A stretch of 64,000 bases of DNA, from assembly GCA_019239915.1 (NCBI GenBank), contig JAFAZF010000025.1:1-64000 (forward strand), read 5' to 3'. Made by a program: the position numbers and the translations under genes. Shown here piece by piece: positions 52,456-61,781 of this stretch. This DNA is from Sphingomonadaceae bacterium (GTDB taxonomy: Bacteria > Pseudomonadota > Alphaproteobacteria > Sphingomonadales > Sphingomonadaceae). Position 1 is the stretch's first letter. Every line of letters begins with the position of its first letter. The notes beneath the pieces are model-generated. The model had not been told where the DNA came from, did no database searches, and worked only from the letters and a program-made list of their open reading frames with translations.

Positions 52456-53685
52456 TTACTGGACCACCTTCCGTGCGCGCAAATCGCCTAGGGCGTCCTC
52501 CTCGATCCCGAGCAGCCGGCTCAGCACTTCGGCGCTATGCTCGCCAAGCGCCGGCGGAGCTTTGTAGCTATCGATCGGCGTTTTCGAGAAACGCAGCGGA
52601 TTGGCGATTATCGGCACCTCACCCGAGATCGGATGCGGCACCTGCCGCAGCATTTCGCGGGCAACGATCTGCGGCTCGGCGAAAGCCTGGGCGATATCGT
52701 TGACGTAGCTTACCGGAACCCCGGCGGCATCTATCGCCTCGACCCAGTACGACGCTGGCCGGGTGCGGAAGACTTCTTCGAGCAGCGGCACGATCAGCTT
52801 TCGATTTTCAATCCGCAACGGGCCGGTACAGAAGCGGGGATCGCTGAAAAGATCCGGTCGACCGATCGCCTCGCAGAAGCGCTCATATTGCGCGTTGTTG
52901 CCCACCACGACGAAGATTTGGCGGTCCGCGCACTGGAAAGCCTGACTGGGAATGCCGCCATAGCCGCCATTGCCGCGTCGCTCCGGCATCTCACCGGTGA
53001 TGAGATAGTTCTGGGCGAAATGCGACAGCGTCGCTAGCCCGCAATCGAGCAGCGACATGTCGATCGATTGACCGCCGCCACCGGCATCGCGATGGCGAAG
53101 CGCTGCCAAGATAGCGATCACCGCATTGTAGGAAGTGATGATGTCGACGATCGAGATGCCGACCTTCATCGGCCCCGCCCCAGACACTCCTTCGGGAAGG
53201 CCGGACACGCTCATCATACCGCTCATCGCCTGGAAGATGCCGTCGTAACCCGGCTTCTTCGCGAGCGGACCGGTTTGCCCAAAGCCGGTGATCGAGCAAT
53301 AGACTAGATCCGCATTGACCTGCTTCAGGTTTTCATAGTCGAGCCCGTAGCGCGCAAGCGTGCCGACCCTGAAATTCTCAATGACGACATCGCACTTCGC
53401 AGCCAAGTCGCGAACCAGCGTCTGCCCCTGGGCGTTCGCGATATCGATCGCTACAGACTGCTTGTTGCGATTACATGAGATAAAGAATCCCGCAGTATTG
53501 GTGGAATTGCCATGGCGATCATTAAGGAACGGTGGGCCCATGTCGCGGGCATCATCGCCGTTACCTGGCCGTTCGACCTTGATTACTTCCGCGCCGAGGT
53601 CACCCAGCATCTGACCGACGAGCGGCCCCGCAAGGATCCGGCTCAAGTCCAGTACGCGAATTCCCGCCAATGTACCGCTCATCAT
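52456..53685 (-). CDS. CaiB/BaiF-family (class III) CoA-transferase
   Basis: A 409-residue class III CoA-transferase, which moves CoA between acids without ATP. It starts LAGIRVLDLSRILAGPLVGQMLGDLGAEVIKVERP, the standard family opening. The catalytic aspartate is D181 in GISIVDIITSYNAVIAILAAL. The length matches the family. The start ATG at 53685 (or the next at 53682) follows GAGACGA. It is convergent with the aldehyde dehydrogenase gene and lies 171 bases downstream of the TonB receptor gene, beyond a strong terminator, so it likely has its own promoter. It may transfer CoA to the acid made by the IclR operon. Confidence 0.92.
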   Translation of the reverse strand: MMSGTLAGIRVLDLSRILAGPLVGQMLGDLGAEVIKVERPGNGDDARDMGPPFLNDRHGNSTNTAGFFISCNRNKQSVAIDIANAQGQTLVRDLAAKCDVVIENFRVGTLARYGLDYENLKQVNADLVYCSITGFGQTGPLAKKPGYDGIFQAMSGMMSVSGLPEGVSGAGPMKVGISIVDIITSYNAVIAILAALRHRDAGGGGQSIDMSLLDCGLATLSHFAQNYLITGEMPERRGNGGYGGIPSQAFQCADRQIFVVVGNNAQYERFCEAIGRPDLFSDPRFCTGPLRIENRKLIVPLLEEVFRTRPASYWVEAIDAAGVPVSYVNDIAQAFAEPQIVAREMLRQVPHPISGEVPIIANPLRFSKTPIDSYKAPPALGEHSAEVLSRLLGIEEDALGDLRARKVVQ

Positions 53686-53795
53686 TCGTCTCGTTTCATG
53701 CCTCGGCCCGGCGCTCCTGCCCTAGAGACGGGGCATGGCTCGATCCAGACTTTCGCTGCGCTTATCGTCAGGCCGATATGTCCCCGATCCGGCGG

Positions 53796-53829
53796 GAAAA
53801 ATAAGGGCCGGCACATCCGCGCCGGCCCT
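53796..53829 (-). terminator. Rho-independent terminator of the TonB receptor gene
   Basis: On the minus strand AGGGCCGGC and GCCGGCCCT form a perfect nine-pair stem with an eight-base loop, followed by TATTTTT. Stem arms are 53821-53829 and 53804-53812. It lies 28 bases past the receptor stop codon and is the clearest terminator in the window. Confidence 0.88.
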
Positions 53830-53856
53830 CCATGTGACAGCGCCTTCAGCTCGCGA

Positions 53857-56397
53857 TCAGAAAGAGACGATCCCCTTGATGCCGAACGTGCGCGGCGGCA
53901 TCGCGTAGGCGGAGCCACCCGGATCGTTCCTGATGCCGACGGTGAAGTCGCTGCCGTTGATCGCATAAGGGTAGGAATAGTCGTGCTTGTTGAACAAGTT
54001 GTCGCAGTAAAGCTCGATGCCGAGCTTTGCGCCCGCCAGCGGCACGTCGCGCAGCCCGAGCCGACCGTTGAACTCCGAAAGCGTGGCTTCCGCCTCCTGC
54101 GCGTCGATGACAGGCGTCGGGTTGTTATGCCGCCTGCTCATATAATCATATTCGATATGCGCGTAGAAATTTTCCTCACCGATCGGCCGCACATAGTCGG
54201 CGCTGAGGTTCAGCTGATGCGCGGGCAGATAAGGCGCGTGTGTGATCGCATAGCTCACGAAGGTTGGCGGGGCTCCGAGGCCATTGGACACTTCGCCGCC
54301 AACCGTCGCCCCCCCGAATGATGCATGCATGTAGCTGTAGCCGACGCTGGCGGACAGTGCTCTGGTCAGCTGCGCCGTGGACTCGACCTCGACGCCGTTG
54401 ATCTTGATGTTGCCGTGAACGTTGACCGTATCCGTGGAGGACGGATCGACTGCGCTATTCTGGAACGAGACCTGCGAATTGTGGATGATGCTGTGGAAGG
54501 CGGCAACGTTGAACCGCAGGTGGTTATCGAGCAGCGTCGTCTTCGCGCCGACTTCGTAGGTCGTGTTCACTTCCGGCAGATAGGTGGTAAGCGCCAACTT
54601 GTTGCGGATGCCGGTGCCGCCGGCGCGGTAGGCACGCGCATAACGCGCATAGAAATTGATCTTCGGCGTCGCCTGGAATGCCAGCGTGACCGCCGGATCG
54701 AAGCGATCTTTGTCGAACAGCGATGTGTTCGCTCCGGTCGCGCCCGCTGCGGCACGGAGGCGATCGAAGAACTTCTTGTCCTTGGTGTAGCGCAGGCCAC
54801 CAGTCAGCGAGAGCCGTCCATCGAGGATGGCGCTCGGCGTGTATGTCGCCTGCGCGTAAGCGGCATAGGAATGCGCCTTGGCGAGGAATTTCTGAAGAGA
54901 GTTCGGGAGCCCGTCCGCACCGGTTCCGTTGATATCGAAGGGGGCCAGCGCGAACGCCGCCAGTGAGCCATCCGGCTGCACCCGATAACCCATCGAGAAG
55001 AACGAGCTGCGCGTATCGAACACGCGCTCATAATAATAGAAGAGACCGGCTGTCAGTTTGAGGTCGCCGAAGCTGCCCAGCAGCTGCGCTTCTTCGCTGA
55101 ACTGCTTCTGAAATATCTCCGCCGGAGCCAATGTACCCGTAAATCCGGCGGTCTGGCCGACATTCGCAGCGAATGCGCTCGTCGGGATCGTCTGTACGAA
55201 AACCTGCGCGTCGCCGAGATTGGTGAAGCCGTTCTCATTGAGGTGGCGCAAGCCGGTGATCGACTTGATCTCGATCTTGTCCGACGGATGCCAGTCGATC
55301 GTCAGCGCGTGAGCGCGAACATGATCGGTGCTTTCCGGCGTGTAGGTCGGCACGTCGGCATATTTGGGATTGAGCGGCTGGGCAGAAGGCGTCCCGTAAT
55401 AGATATTGCTAATGATACTTCCAGCAGACGCGCAAGTCGCCGCGTAGGCTGGATTCTGGCACCAGGCATAGGCTGACGGTACCCGGCCGCCGGTGCGCGA
55501 ATTATATCCGACGGTATAATTGAGATCGGAATAATCAAAGGTATAATATGCGCTCAGATTGTCAGTCGGCTGCCACTGAACGGCGATGCGGAAGCCACGC
55601 TGACGTTTATAGCCCAAATCCTGGAAGTTGTTGCCGTCTTCCTGGTGAAAAGCGGCGTCAGGCAGTTGCTTGCCGGTAAAGATCTGATCGGTGCCGGTGC
55701 GCTCCGGGAGGTTACGGGTATAACCGTCATGACTGTCCCAGAGACCGCTCAGTTTAACCGAAAAACCGTGGAACTCCGGCAGGTTGAGCACGCCCATGAT
55801 ACGGTGGGCATCGTAGTTGCCCTGCTGCACCTCGAGGCGACCGCCGAGTTCGCCCGTCGGGCGCTTGGTGATGAACTGCACCGCGCCACCCTCCGCGTTG
55901 CGTCCGAACAGCGTACCTTGCGGACCGCGCAGAAGCTCGATGCGCTCGATGTCGCCGAGCTCGATGCCGGTGCCGACCGCGCGGCCGAGCGGCACGCCAT
56001 CTTCATAGACCGCCACACCCTGCTCGGCGAGACCGATGCCAGGGTCGGCCGAATAGGCACCGCGGATGTTGAACGACAGCGTGCTCGGCGTTCCCGCAAA
56101 CTGGGTGACGACCACGCCAGGCGAAACCGATTGCTGCAAATTGCCGAGATTGGTGATGCCGCGCGCTTCCAACGCGCGGGAATCGAGCGCAGTTACCGCG
56201 AGCGGAACCCTCTGCAGCGATTCCGCGCGGCGCTGCGCGGTGACGACGATTTCGCCGAGCTGACCATTGCTCGTGGTCGGGGTCGCGGTCGGCGCGGCCA
56301 CCGAATTGCCAGGCTGCGTTGTTCCCGCGGTCTGCGCGGCGGCCATCGCTGGCATAGCAATCGACGACAACAGCATGAAAAAGCGCAGTGGCTTCAT
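53857..56397 (-). CDS. TonB-dependent outer-membrane receptor
   Basis: An 846-residue outer-membrane active transporter. An N-terminal signal peptide of about 22 residues (MKPLRFFMLLSSIAMPAMAAAQ) precedes the TonB-box/plug start GEIVVTAQRRAESLQRVPLAV. The plug domain includes ERIELLRGPQGTLFGRNAEGGAV, and a long beta-barrel ends in phenylalanine (GIVSF), the Bam-recognised terminus. It belongs to the large sphingomonad group of such receptors, which import many organic substrates besides siderophores. The ATG has AGGGGG upstream and the gene ends in a strong terminator. It is the only transport gene in the window and probably the uptake route for the pathway substrate. Confidence 0.95.
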   Translation of the reverse strand: MKPLRFFMLLSSIAMPAMAAAQTAGTTQPGNSVAAPTATPTTSNGQLGEIVVTAQRRAESLQRVPLAVTALDSRALEARGITNLGNLQQSVSPGVVVTQFAGTPSTLSFNIRGAYSADPGIGLAEQGVAVYEDGVPLGRAVGTGIELGDIERIELLRGPQGTLFGRNAEGGAVQFITKRPTGELGGRLEVQQGNYDAHRIMGVLNLPEFHGFSVKLSGLWDSHDGYTRNLPERTGTDQIFTGKQLPDAAFHQEDGNNFQDLGYKRQRGFRIAVQWQPTDNLSAYYTFDYSDLNYTVGYNSRTGGRVPSAYAWCQNPAYAATCASAGSIISNIYYGTPSAQPLNPKYADVPTYTPESTDHVRAHALTIDWHPSDKIEIKSITGLRHLNENGFTNLGDAQVFVQTIPTSAFAANVGQTAGFTGTLAPAEIFQKQFSEEAQLLGSFGDLKLTAGLFYYYERVFDTRSSFFSMGYRVQPDGSLAAFALAPFDINGTGADGLPNSLQKFLAKAHSYAAYAQATYTPSAILDGRLSLTGGLRYTKDKKFFDRLRAAAGATGANTSLFDKDRFDPAVTLAFQATPKINFYARYARAYRAGGTGIRNKLALTTYLPEVNTTYEVGAKTTLLDNHLRFNVAAFHSIIHNSQVSFQNSAVDPSSTDTVNVHGNIKINGVEVESTAQLTRALSASVGYSYMHASFGGATVGGEVSNGLGAPPTFVSYAITHAPYLPAHQLNLSADYVRPIGEENFYAHIEYDYMSRRHNNPTPVIDAQEAEATLSEFNGRLGLRDVPLAGAKLGIELYCDNLFNKHDYSYPYAINGSDFTVGIRNDPGGSAYAMPPRTFGIKGIVSF

Positions 56398-56684
56398 CTT
56401 CAGTCCCCCTAACGTGGCCGCCTTTTCCGAGCGCCTAGTTGTTATGACAGGAGGCTATCGAGTTTGAAGAGAAGCGACAATCTGTCCGCCGCTTCCATCA
56501 CGGAGGCGATGAAAATGGTCTTCCTCGGGATCGTCACTCCGGGCGGGTGTGTCCGAGCAATACCGTAAGTTGCGTAGGGCAATCGGACTGGCGGGCGCCG
56601 GAAAGAGCCTACCCAAGTCCATCGCGCACCTGATCATTGTAGCTGGCGCTTTCGCGAAGTCGAAGCGACTGACACAAGGTTTGG

Positions 56685-57485
56685 ATGGACGAGCTGCTAA
56701 TCGATCGCCCGCATCCGCAAATCCTGCGCATGACGCTCAACCGGCCGGACCAGCTCAATGCGCTCACCTATGATCTCGTCTTCAAGATCAATGGGGCGCT
56801 CGACGCGCTAGTCGACGACGTCGAGACGCGCGTCGTGATCGTTACCGGAAATGGGCGCGGCTTTTGCTCCGGTCAGGATATGCGAGCGGCTGCCGAACGT
56901 ATGAAGGCGGGCGCGAGCACGGTGGTCAGCCGTTTCGCGTCGCAAACCCGCTTCGGCAGCATGGCACAGCGCATGGCACGTCTGCCGCAACCGGTGATCT
57001 GCGCCGTCAACGGTGTCGCGGTCGGCGCGGGCATGGCAATCGCGTTGGGTGCCGACATCCGTATAGGCACGCCGAACACGCGCTTCCTGATTGGTGCAGT
57101 GAAGATCGGACTGGCTGCGGGCGAGAGCGGCATCAGCTACTGGCTACCGCGCTGGATCGGTGCTGCGCGCGCCTTCGAGATCCTGTTGACCGGACGCCCC
57201 ATCGAAATGGAGGAAGCGCTCCAGACAGGGCTGATCCTGCGATGCGTTGATCCCGAGACCCTGCAAGACGCAGCGATTGCCCAGGCCGAAGCAATCCTCG
57301 CGAATGCGCCGTTCGCGGTATCTCAAACCAAGCGGATCATGCGTCGCAACCTCGATGCCACCAGCCTCGACGTCGCGCTCGATGTCGAAAACCCGACGCA
57401 GATCATGACCAACGCGACCGAGGATTACCGGGAGGCCGTCGCGGCGTTCAACGAGAAGCGGCCGCCGAGCTTCACGGGAAAATGA
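56685..57485 (+). CDS. Crotonase-superfamily protein
   Basis: A 266-residue crotonase-fold protein: TLNRPDQLNALT, oxyanion segment GRGFCSGQDM at 57-66, and CAVNGVAVGAGMAIALGAD at 106-124. A118 and A138 stand at the hydratase-glutamate positions; E147 in AAGESGISYWLPR is the likely single catalytic acid, as in the related protein at 15807-16622. The ATG has AAGG five bases upstream. It is divergent from the TonB receptor gene and ends only six bases before the end of a convergent P450 gene. Confidence 0.88.
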   Translation: MDELLIDRPHPQILRMTLNRPDQLNALTYDLVFKINGALDALVDDVETRVVIVTGNGRGFCSGQDMRAAAERMKAGASTVVSRFASQTRFGSMAQRMARLPQPVICAVNGVAVGAGMAIALGADIRIGTPNTRFLIGAVKIGLAAGESGISYWLPRWIGAARAFEILLTGRPIEMEEALQTGLILRCVDPETLQDAAIAQAEAILANAPFAVSQTKRIMRRNLDATSLDVALDVENPTQIMTNATEDYREAVAAFNEKRPPSFTGK

Positions 57486-57491
57486 TGGAGC

Positions 57492-58709
57492 TCAATCCCA
57501 CGCCACAGGCAGCGAGCGCAGCCCCCAGAAGTTGAAAGGCGCGATGCGCACGCCGGGTCCGGTGATGCGCAGATTGGGCATCTTCTCTACAATCAACTCG
57601 AACGCGATGCGCGCTTCCATCCGGCTTACCCACGCGCCCGGGCAGAAATGCGAGCCGAAGCTGAAGGCGACATGGCGCGAGCGCTCGCTTTGTGGGCGGT
57701 CGATCAGGAACTCGGTCGGGCGCGCGAATATCTTGGGATCGCGATTGGCGCTCGGGATGGCGTAGATGACCCGCGCGTTCTCGGGGATGGTGACGCCGTC
57801 CATCTCCACCGGACAGGCGGCGCCGCGAAACATGCCGATCGTAGGTGGATCGCAACGCAGCGATTCTTCCACGACATTGCTGATGATCGCCGGCTCGGCC
57901 TTGATCCGCTCCCACCGTTCGGGAACTTCGTTCAGCCGTACGAGCATGTTGAGGATCAGCGATGTGGTCGTCTCGTTGCCGCCGATGAAGAAGCCGCGTG
58001 TGGTGCGGCGGAGTTCGTCGTTGGTGAGCAACCGCCCTTGAAACCGCGCGGTCATCAGCACGGAGATGAGATCGTCGCTGATCACCGGGCCGACATGTTC
58101 CGGCTTGGGCTCCTCTATGCCGGCGGCGCGCAGCGTGGCACGACGCTGATCGAACTGCTCGTCGAAGAATGCGTAGAGCGTCTCGATCGCCTCCGCGGCC
58201 TCGGCAGGATCGTTGAACGCCGCCCGCATGAACGTGTTCGACCAGCTCTTATATTGCTCGAGACGATCTTGGGGGATGCCGAGCAGCAGTGCCATCACCC
58301 GCATCGGCAGCGGCATCGCAAACAGATCGTGGAAATCGCCCCGTCCGTGCGGCAGGATCTCGTCGAGCATACCGCTCGCCATGCGACGGATTTCATCCGC
58401 CCATCGTTTCACGCCGGCCGGGCTGAGATAGTTGATATAGGTGCGACGGAATTCGGTGAACGTTGGGGGATCCTGGCTTAGGGCGATCTCGTGCTCTGTC
58501 TTCTGAAGCAGCGCACCGTCGATCTTCGACCAGCGATCATGGTTGTTCATCACCTCGACGACGCGGTCATAGCCGGACACGATGTAGAAGCTGCGATCGC
58601 CGTCATCGACCTTCGCAACCGGGCAGTTCTCGCGTAGCGCGTCGTAATAGGAACCCGGCGCGTTCATCGCTTCGGGCGCATAAGGGTCGACGACAGGAAC
58701 CTCGATCAT
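57492..58709 (-). CDS. Cytochrome P450
   Basis: A 405-residue soluble P450. The I-helix reads GGNETTT from 243, again with glutamate in the usual aspartate position, as in the P450 at 31731-32960. ExxR is E282/R285, and the heme ligand is C356 in FGSHFCPG. The C-terminal FNFWGLRSLPVAWD resembles the end of that other P450 (RRTLPVAWD), so the two are paralogues. The ATG has AGGAG upstream. It follows the amidohydrolase gene on the minus strand at 166 bases. No redox partner is encoded here. Confidence 0.93.
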   Translation of the reverse strand: MIEVPVVDPYAPEAMNAPGSYYDALRENCPVAKVDDGDRSFYIVSGYDRVVEVMNNHDRWSKIDGALLQKTEHEIALSQDPPTFTEFRRTYINYLSPAGVKRWADEIRRMASGMLDEILPHGRGDFHDLFAMPLPMRVMALLLGIPQDRLEQYKSWSNTFMRAAFNDPAEAAEAIETLYAFFDEQFDQRRATLRAAGIEEPKPEHVGPVISDDLISVLMTARFQGRLLTNDELRRTTRGFFIGGNETTTSLILNMLVRLNEVPERWERIKAEPAIISNVVEESLRCDPPTIGMFRGAACPVEMDGVTIPENARVIYAIPSANRDPKIFARPTEFLIDRPQSERSRHVAFSFGSHFCPGAWVSRMEARIAFELIVEKMPNLRITGPGVRIAPFNFWGLRSLPVAWD

Positions 58710-58875
58710 CGCTGTCTCCTGCAGGCACGTTCTTCGCGCCTCGGTACATCATGATGCGCCCGATATTTGGGGTGGTCACGGCGGCAGAACGCACCAGCGC
58801 GACTCTTCGCAGAGGCGATGCCTATCAAGGCCATGGGAACGAGGTTCCCCGCGACAATCTCGCATGATCGGGAGA

Positions 58876-60015
58876 TCAGAGGTTCCAGAGCTTGGCGGCG
58901 TTGCGGCCGACCACGTCCCTCGCCTTCTCCTCTCCCAGTGTGTCGAAGATCTTCTTGATCTCGCCACGGCTCTCGCCGAACACGCTTTCCCCATGCGGAT
59001 AGTCGCAGGACCACAGCACATTGTCGGTCATGTCGTAGTCACGCGCGAGCTTCAGGCCGACATCGTCGGTCATGATCGCTGCGTAGCATTGGCGCTTGAA
59101 ATAAAAGCTCGGAAGTTCCTTCAGCTTCGGTCGCATCTCGGTTTCGTAGACTTGATAGATGCGATCGGCATCCTGCAGCGTCCATGGCACCCACCCGAAG
59201 CCGCCCTCGCAGAACACGACCTTGAGACCGGGATGCCGTTCGAGAATGCCTGAGAAGGCGAGCAGCGACCAGAGCGGCCGATAGGGGCCGAGATTCTTTG
59301 TGAGATTAGCGCCGAGCGCGCCTTGCCCGCGGAATTCCAGATAGGCGCCGACATGGAACATGACCGGGATGCCGCTGGCGGCGATCGCCTCCCACATCGG
59401 CTCCATCGCGGATGCGTTGTAAGGCACGTTCTTGGGCGCCGAGGGGATTTCGAGCGCCTTGAGGCCCAAACCCTTCATCTTCTCGATATAGGCAGGACTG
59501 TCGGACGGGTTGTAAATGGTTGGGAGGATCCCGACCCCGATCAGCCGATCGGCGTTGGCGCCGCAATATTCGGCTAGCCATTCGTTGTAGACATCCATGC
59601 AGCGCGTGAAGAACGCTTTGTCCTCCATGCGGACCAGCGACATGGCGCGGCTGTGGAAGAACAGCGAGACATTGATGCCCTCGGCATCCATGTCCTTAAG
59701 CCGCTCTTTCGCGTCCCACATGCCCGGGCGACCCTCACCAATATTTCCCTCGATGCCGGGAACATCATAGCTTTGGCCGTCGACGGTCATGTGCCAGCGA
59801 CCGTCGTCGCCGTGCCAAAGCCTGGGCGCACGTTGTTTGTCCGCTCCGGTTAGCCGCTTCTCCCAAAGACCTTCTTCTTCCATGCCGTGATCATCGACTG
59901 AGATGATCCGCGTGCCGACTGGCGGACGCCAACCCGTATCGCGGGTCTGACGATGCATCGGCCACGCAATTCCTTCGGACGCACCCGGCCGCTCGATGAC
60001 GTTCACGCTGTCCAT
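58876..60015 (-). CDS. Amidohydrolase-family (TIM-barrel) metalloenzyme
   Basis: A 379-residue amidohydrolase_2 family protein. The N-terminal metal site is of the DDH type (ISVDDHGME, about 38-46) instead of HxH. Later ligands are the histidine in MFHVGAYLEF and the aspartate in SCDYPHGES. Known relatives are metal-dependent hydrolases or decarboxylases. The ATG has AGGAG nine bases upstream. It is divergent from an IclR gene across an 87-base region holding a likely operator. It is a distant paralogue of the gene at 16981-18198; both lie beside AMP ligases. Confidence 0.9.
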   Translation of the reverse strand: MDSVNVIERPGASEGIAWPMHRQTRDTGWRPPVGTRIISVDDHGMEEEGLWEKRLTGADKQRAPRLWHGDDGRWHMTVDGQSYDVPGIEGNIGEGRPGMWDAKERLKDMDAEGINVSLFFHSRAMSLVRMEDKAFFTRCMDVYNEWLAEYCGANADRLIGVGILPTIYNPSDSPAYIEKMKGLGLKALEIPSAPKNVPYNASAMEPMWEAIAASGIPVMFHVGAYLEFRGQGALGANLTKNLGPYRPLWSLLAFSGILERHPGLKVVFCEGGFGWVPWTLQDADRIYQVYETEMRPKLKELPSFYFKRQCYAAIMTDDVGLKLARDYDMTDNVLWSCDYPHGESVFGESRGEIKKIFDTLGEEKARDVVGRNAAKLWNL

Positions 60016-60053
60016 TGCGGGGATCTCCTATCGACAGAAGCACTGAAACCGGT

Positions 60054-60078
60054 TATTCGTTATGCGAATAGAGTATTC
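60054..60078. promoter_or_regulatory. Likely IclR operator: TATTC/GAATA half-sites
   Basis: TATTCG (60054-60059) and CGAATA (60065-60070) form an inverted repeat with a five-base spacer. A third half-site TATTC follows at 60074-60078, making a second inverted repeat with GAATA around GAG. The site lies in the short AT-rich gap between the divergent amidohydrolase and IclR genes, where an IclR dimer would control both. Confidence 0.6.
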
Positions 60079-60102
60079 ATTATATATTGGCTTTGAGCCT
60101 CT

Positions 60103-60885
60103 ATGTCAAAGCTTCCACTCCGTCAGCCATCGGTCACTGCGCTGTCGCGCGGCCTCTCGATCCTGCGCTGTTTCGACCGCCCGCGCGCCGAGCTCACCGT
60201 CTCCCAAATCGCGCGTCGCACCGGTCTCAGCCAGCCTACCGCCTGGCGATTGTGTCAGACACTGGTCGAGGATGGCTTCCTGGTGCGGACGGCCCAGGCG
60301 TCGCTCAGGGTCGGCGCGCCCGCACTGACGCTCGGCTTCGCGGCGATCCAGGGGCTCGGCTTCCCCGAAATTGCCTTGCCCTATTTGCGCCGAATCGCTG
60401 AGCAGACGCGCGCCACGACGACGCTCAGTCTGCGTCAGGGATCCGAGATGGTGTCGATCGAGCGATGCGACGGCGATGTCATCGCGCCCAACGAACCGAT
60501 CGGGTGGCGCGCACCGCTGTTTGTGCTGAGTTCGGGCTTGGCGGTGCTCGCGCGGATGAGCGAGCCGGAGCGACGTGACGCGCTTCAGGTATGGACGCGC
60601 GCTCATCCCGACACCCACGCGCGTGAACGCATCAAGGAGGCAAGCACACAGCTTGCCACCGCGGGCTATGTCCGCCTCGAAGGGATGCTTCAGGGTGAAT
60701 TTGCCGCTGTCGCCGTTCCGCTCGTTCAGCCCGCCGCCATACCGGCTTATTGGGCGATCAGCTGCGGCGGGGTTCGCGCGATGTGGGATGCGGATCGGTT
60801 CGCCGCCGCCGGCGCTGCGCTTGCCGCCATCGTGCCGCTGCTCGAGCCCGCGCTCGCGGCTTTGCCTCCTTCGGCCGCTGGCTAG
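60103..60885 (+). CDS. IclR-family transcriptional regulator
   Basis: A 260-residue IclR-type regulator. The winged helix (about 10-75) includes LTVSQIARRTGLSQPTAWRLCQTLVEDGFL. The C-terminal effector domain begins near GFAAIQGLGFPEIALPYLRRIAEQT. The ribosome binding site before the ATG is weak. A palindromic AT-rich site lies in the gap to the divergent amidohydrolase gene. The downstream SDR and AMP ligase genes on the same strand and the divergent amidohydrolase-P450 pair are its likely targets. Only distantly related to the IclR protein at 43271-44059. Confidence 0.92.
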   Translation: MSKLPLRQPSVTALSRGLSILRCFDRPRAELTVSQIARRTGLSQPTAWRLCQTLVEDGFLVRTAQASLRVGAPALTLGFAAIQGLGFPEIALPYLRRIAEQTRATTTLSLRQGSEMVSIERCDGDVIAPNEPIGWRAPLFVLSSGLAVLARMSEPERRDALQVWTRAHPDTHARERIKEASTQLATAGYVRLEGMLQGEFAAVAVPLVQPAAIPAYWAISCGGVRAMWDADRFAAAGAALAAIVPLLEPALAALPPSAAG

Positions 60886-60947
60886 AGCGGGAGAATCGCC
60901 CTTGCGATATCCGCCTGCGCGCTTGCCATCATCGAAGCGTTGCGAGG

Positions 60948-61751
60948 ATGAGCGTCGACATGAGCGCACCATTTGCCGGAACCCTGTTCGACCTCGCGGG
61001 CCACGTCGCGATCGTGACGGGCGGAAGCCGTGGCATCGGGCGTGCGATTGCCGAGCGGCTCGCCCAGCACGGCGCGAACGTCGTCCTTTGCGCGCGCAAG
61101 GAGGCGGCGGCGCGCGAGGTCTGCGACATGATCAACGACCGTGACGGCGGTCGCGCCATCGCGGCCACCACCAACATCACGCGCGCCGTCGAGCTGGACG
61201 GGCTGGTCGCGGCCGCCGAAGCCGCGTTCGGCACGATCGACATCCTTGTTGCCAATGCAGGGCTGCACATTCACGTCGGACCCAGCGCGGAGATGAGCGA
61301 CGCGGTGCTCGAGAAGACGCTGGACGGCAATTTCCACGCGCTTCGCCGTCTCTCGCAGCGCCTGCTTCCCGGCATGATCGCCCAGCGCTGGGGACGGATC
61401 ATCAACATCGGCTCGGTCGCCGCGCATTTCGGCAGCGGCATCTATCATAGCTACACGCTGAGCAAGGTGATGGCGATGCAATATGTGCGCAACATCGCCG
61501 TGGAGCATGGCGAGGCGGGAGTACGCGCCAACACGATCTCACCGGGGCTGATCGCGACCGACATGGCGAAGGACCTGCTCGACGATCCTCAGGCGCTTTC
61601 CGCTGAAATGGCACGCTCAACGGTCGGCCGCGTCGGCCGGCCCGATGAGGTCGCGGGGTTGGTGGTGGCGCTCGCGAGCGCCGCTGGCGGCTACGTCAAT
61701 GGTCAGACCATCGCCGTCGATGGCGGTCAGACGATCCGTTATGTCGCCTGA
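60948..61751 (+). CDS. SDR-family oxidoreductase
   Basis: A 267-residue classical short-chain dehydrogenase: TGGSRGIG at 24-31, NAG at 103-105, and catalytic S156, Y169 and K173. It ends GYVNGQTIAVDGGQTIRYVA. ATGs at 60948 and 60960 are both possible; GCGAGG directly precedes the first. The long upstream extension of the frame overlaps the IclR gene and is rejected. It is 62 bases after the IclR stop and 30 before the AMP ligase start. Probably oxidises a ring or side-chain hydroxyl. Confidence 0.9.
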   Translation: MSVDMSAPFAGTLFDLAGHVAIVTGGSRGIGRAIAERLAQHGANVVLCARKEAAAREVCDMINDRDGGRAIAATTNITRAVELDGLVAAAEAAFGTIDILVANAGLHIHVGPSAEMSDAVLEKTLDGNFHALRRLSQRLLPGMIAQRWGRIINIGSVAAHFGSGIYHSYTLSKVMAMQYVRNIAVEHGEAGVRANTISPGLIATDMAKDLLDDPQALSAEMARSTVGRVGRPDEVAGLVVALASAAGGYVNGQTIAVDGGQTIRYVA

Positions 61752-61781
61752 GCAGGCGCCGGCGAAGCGGGCCTACGGGTC

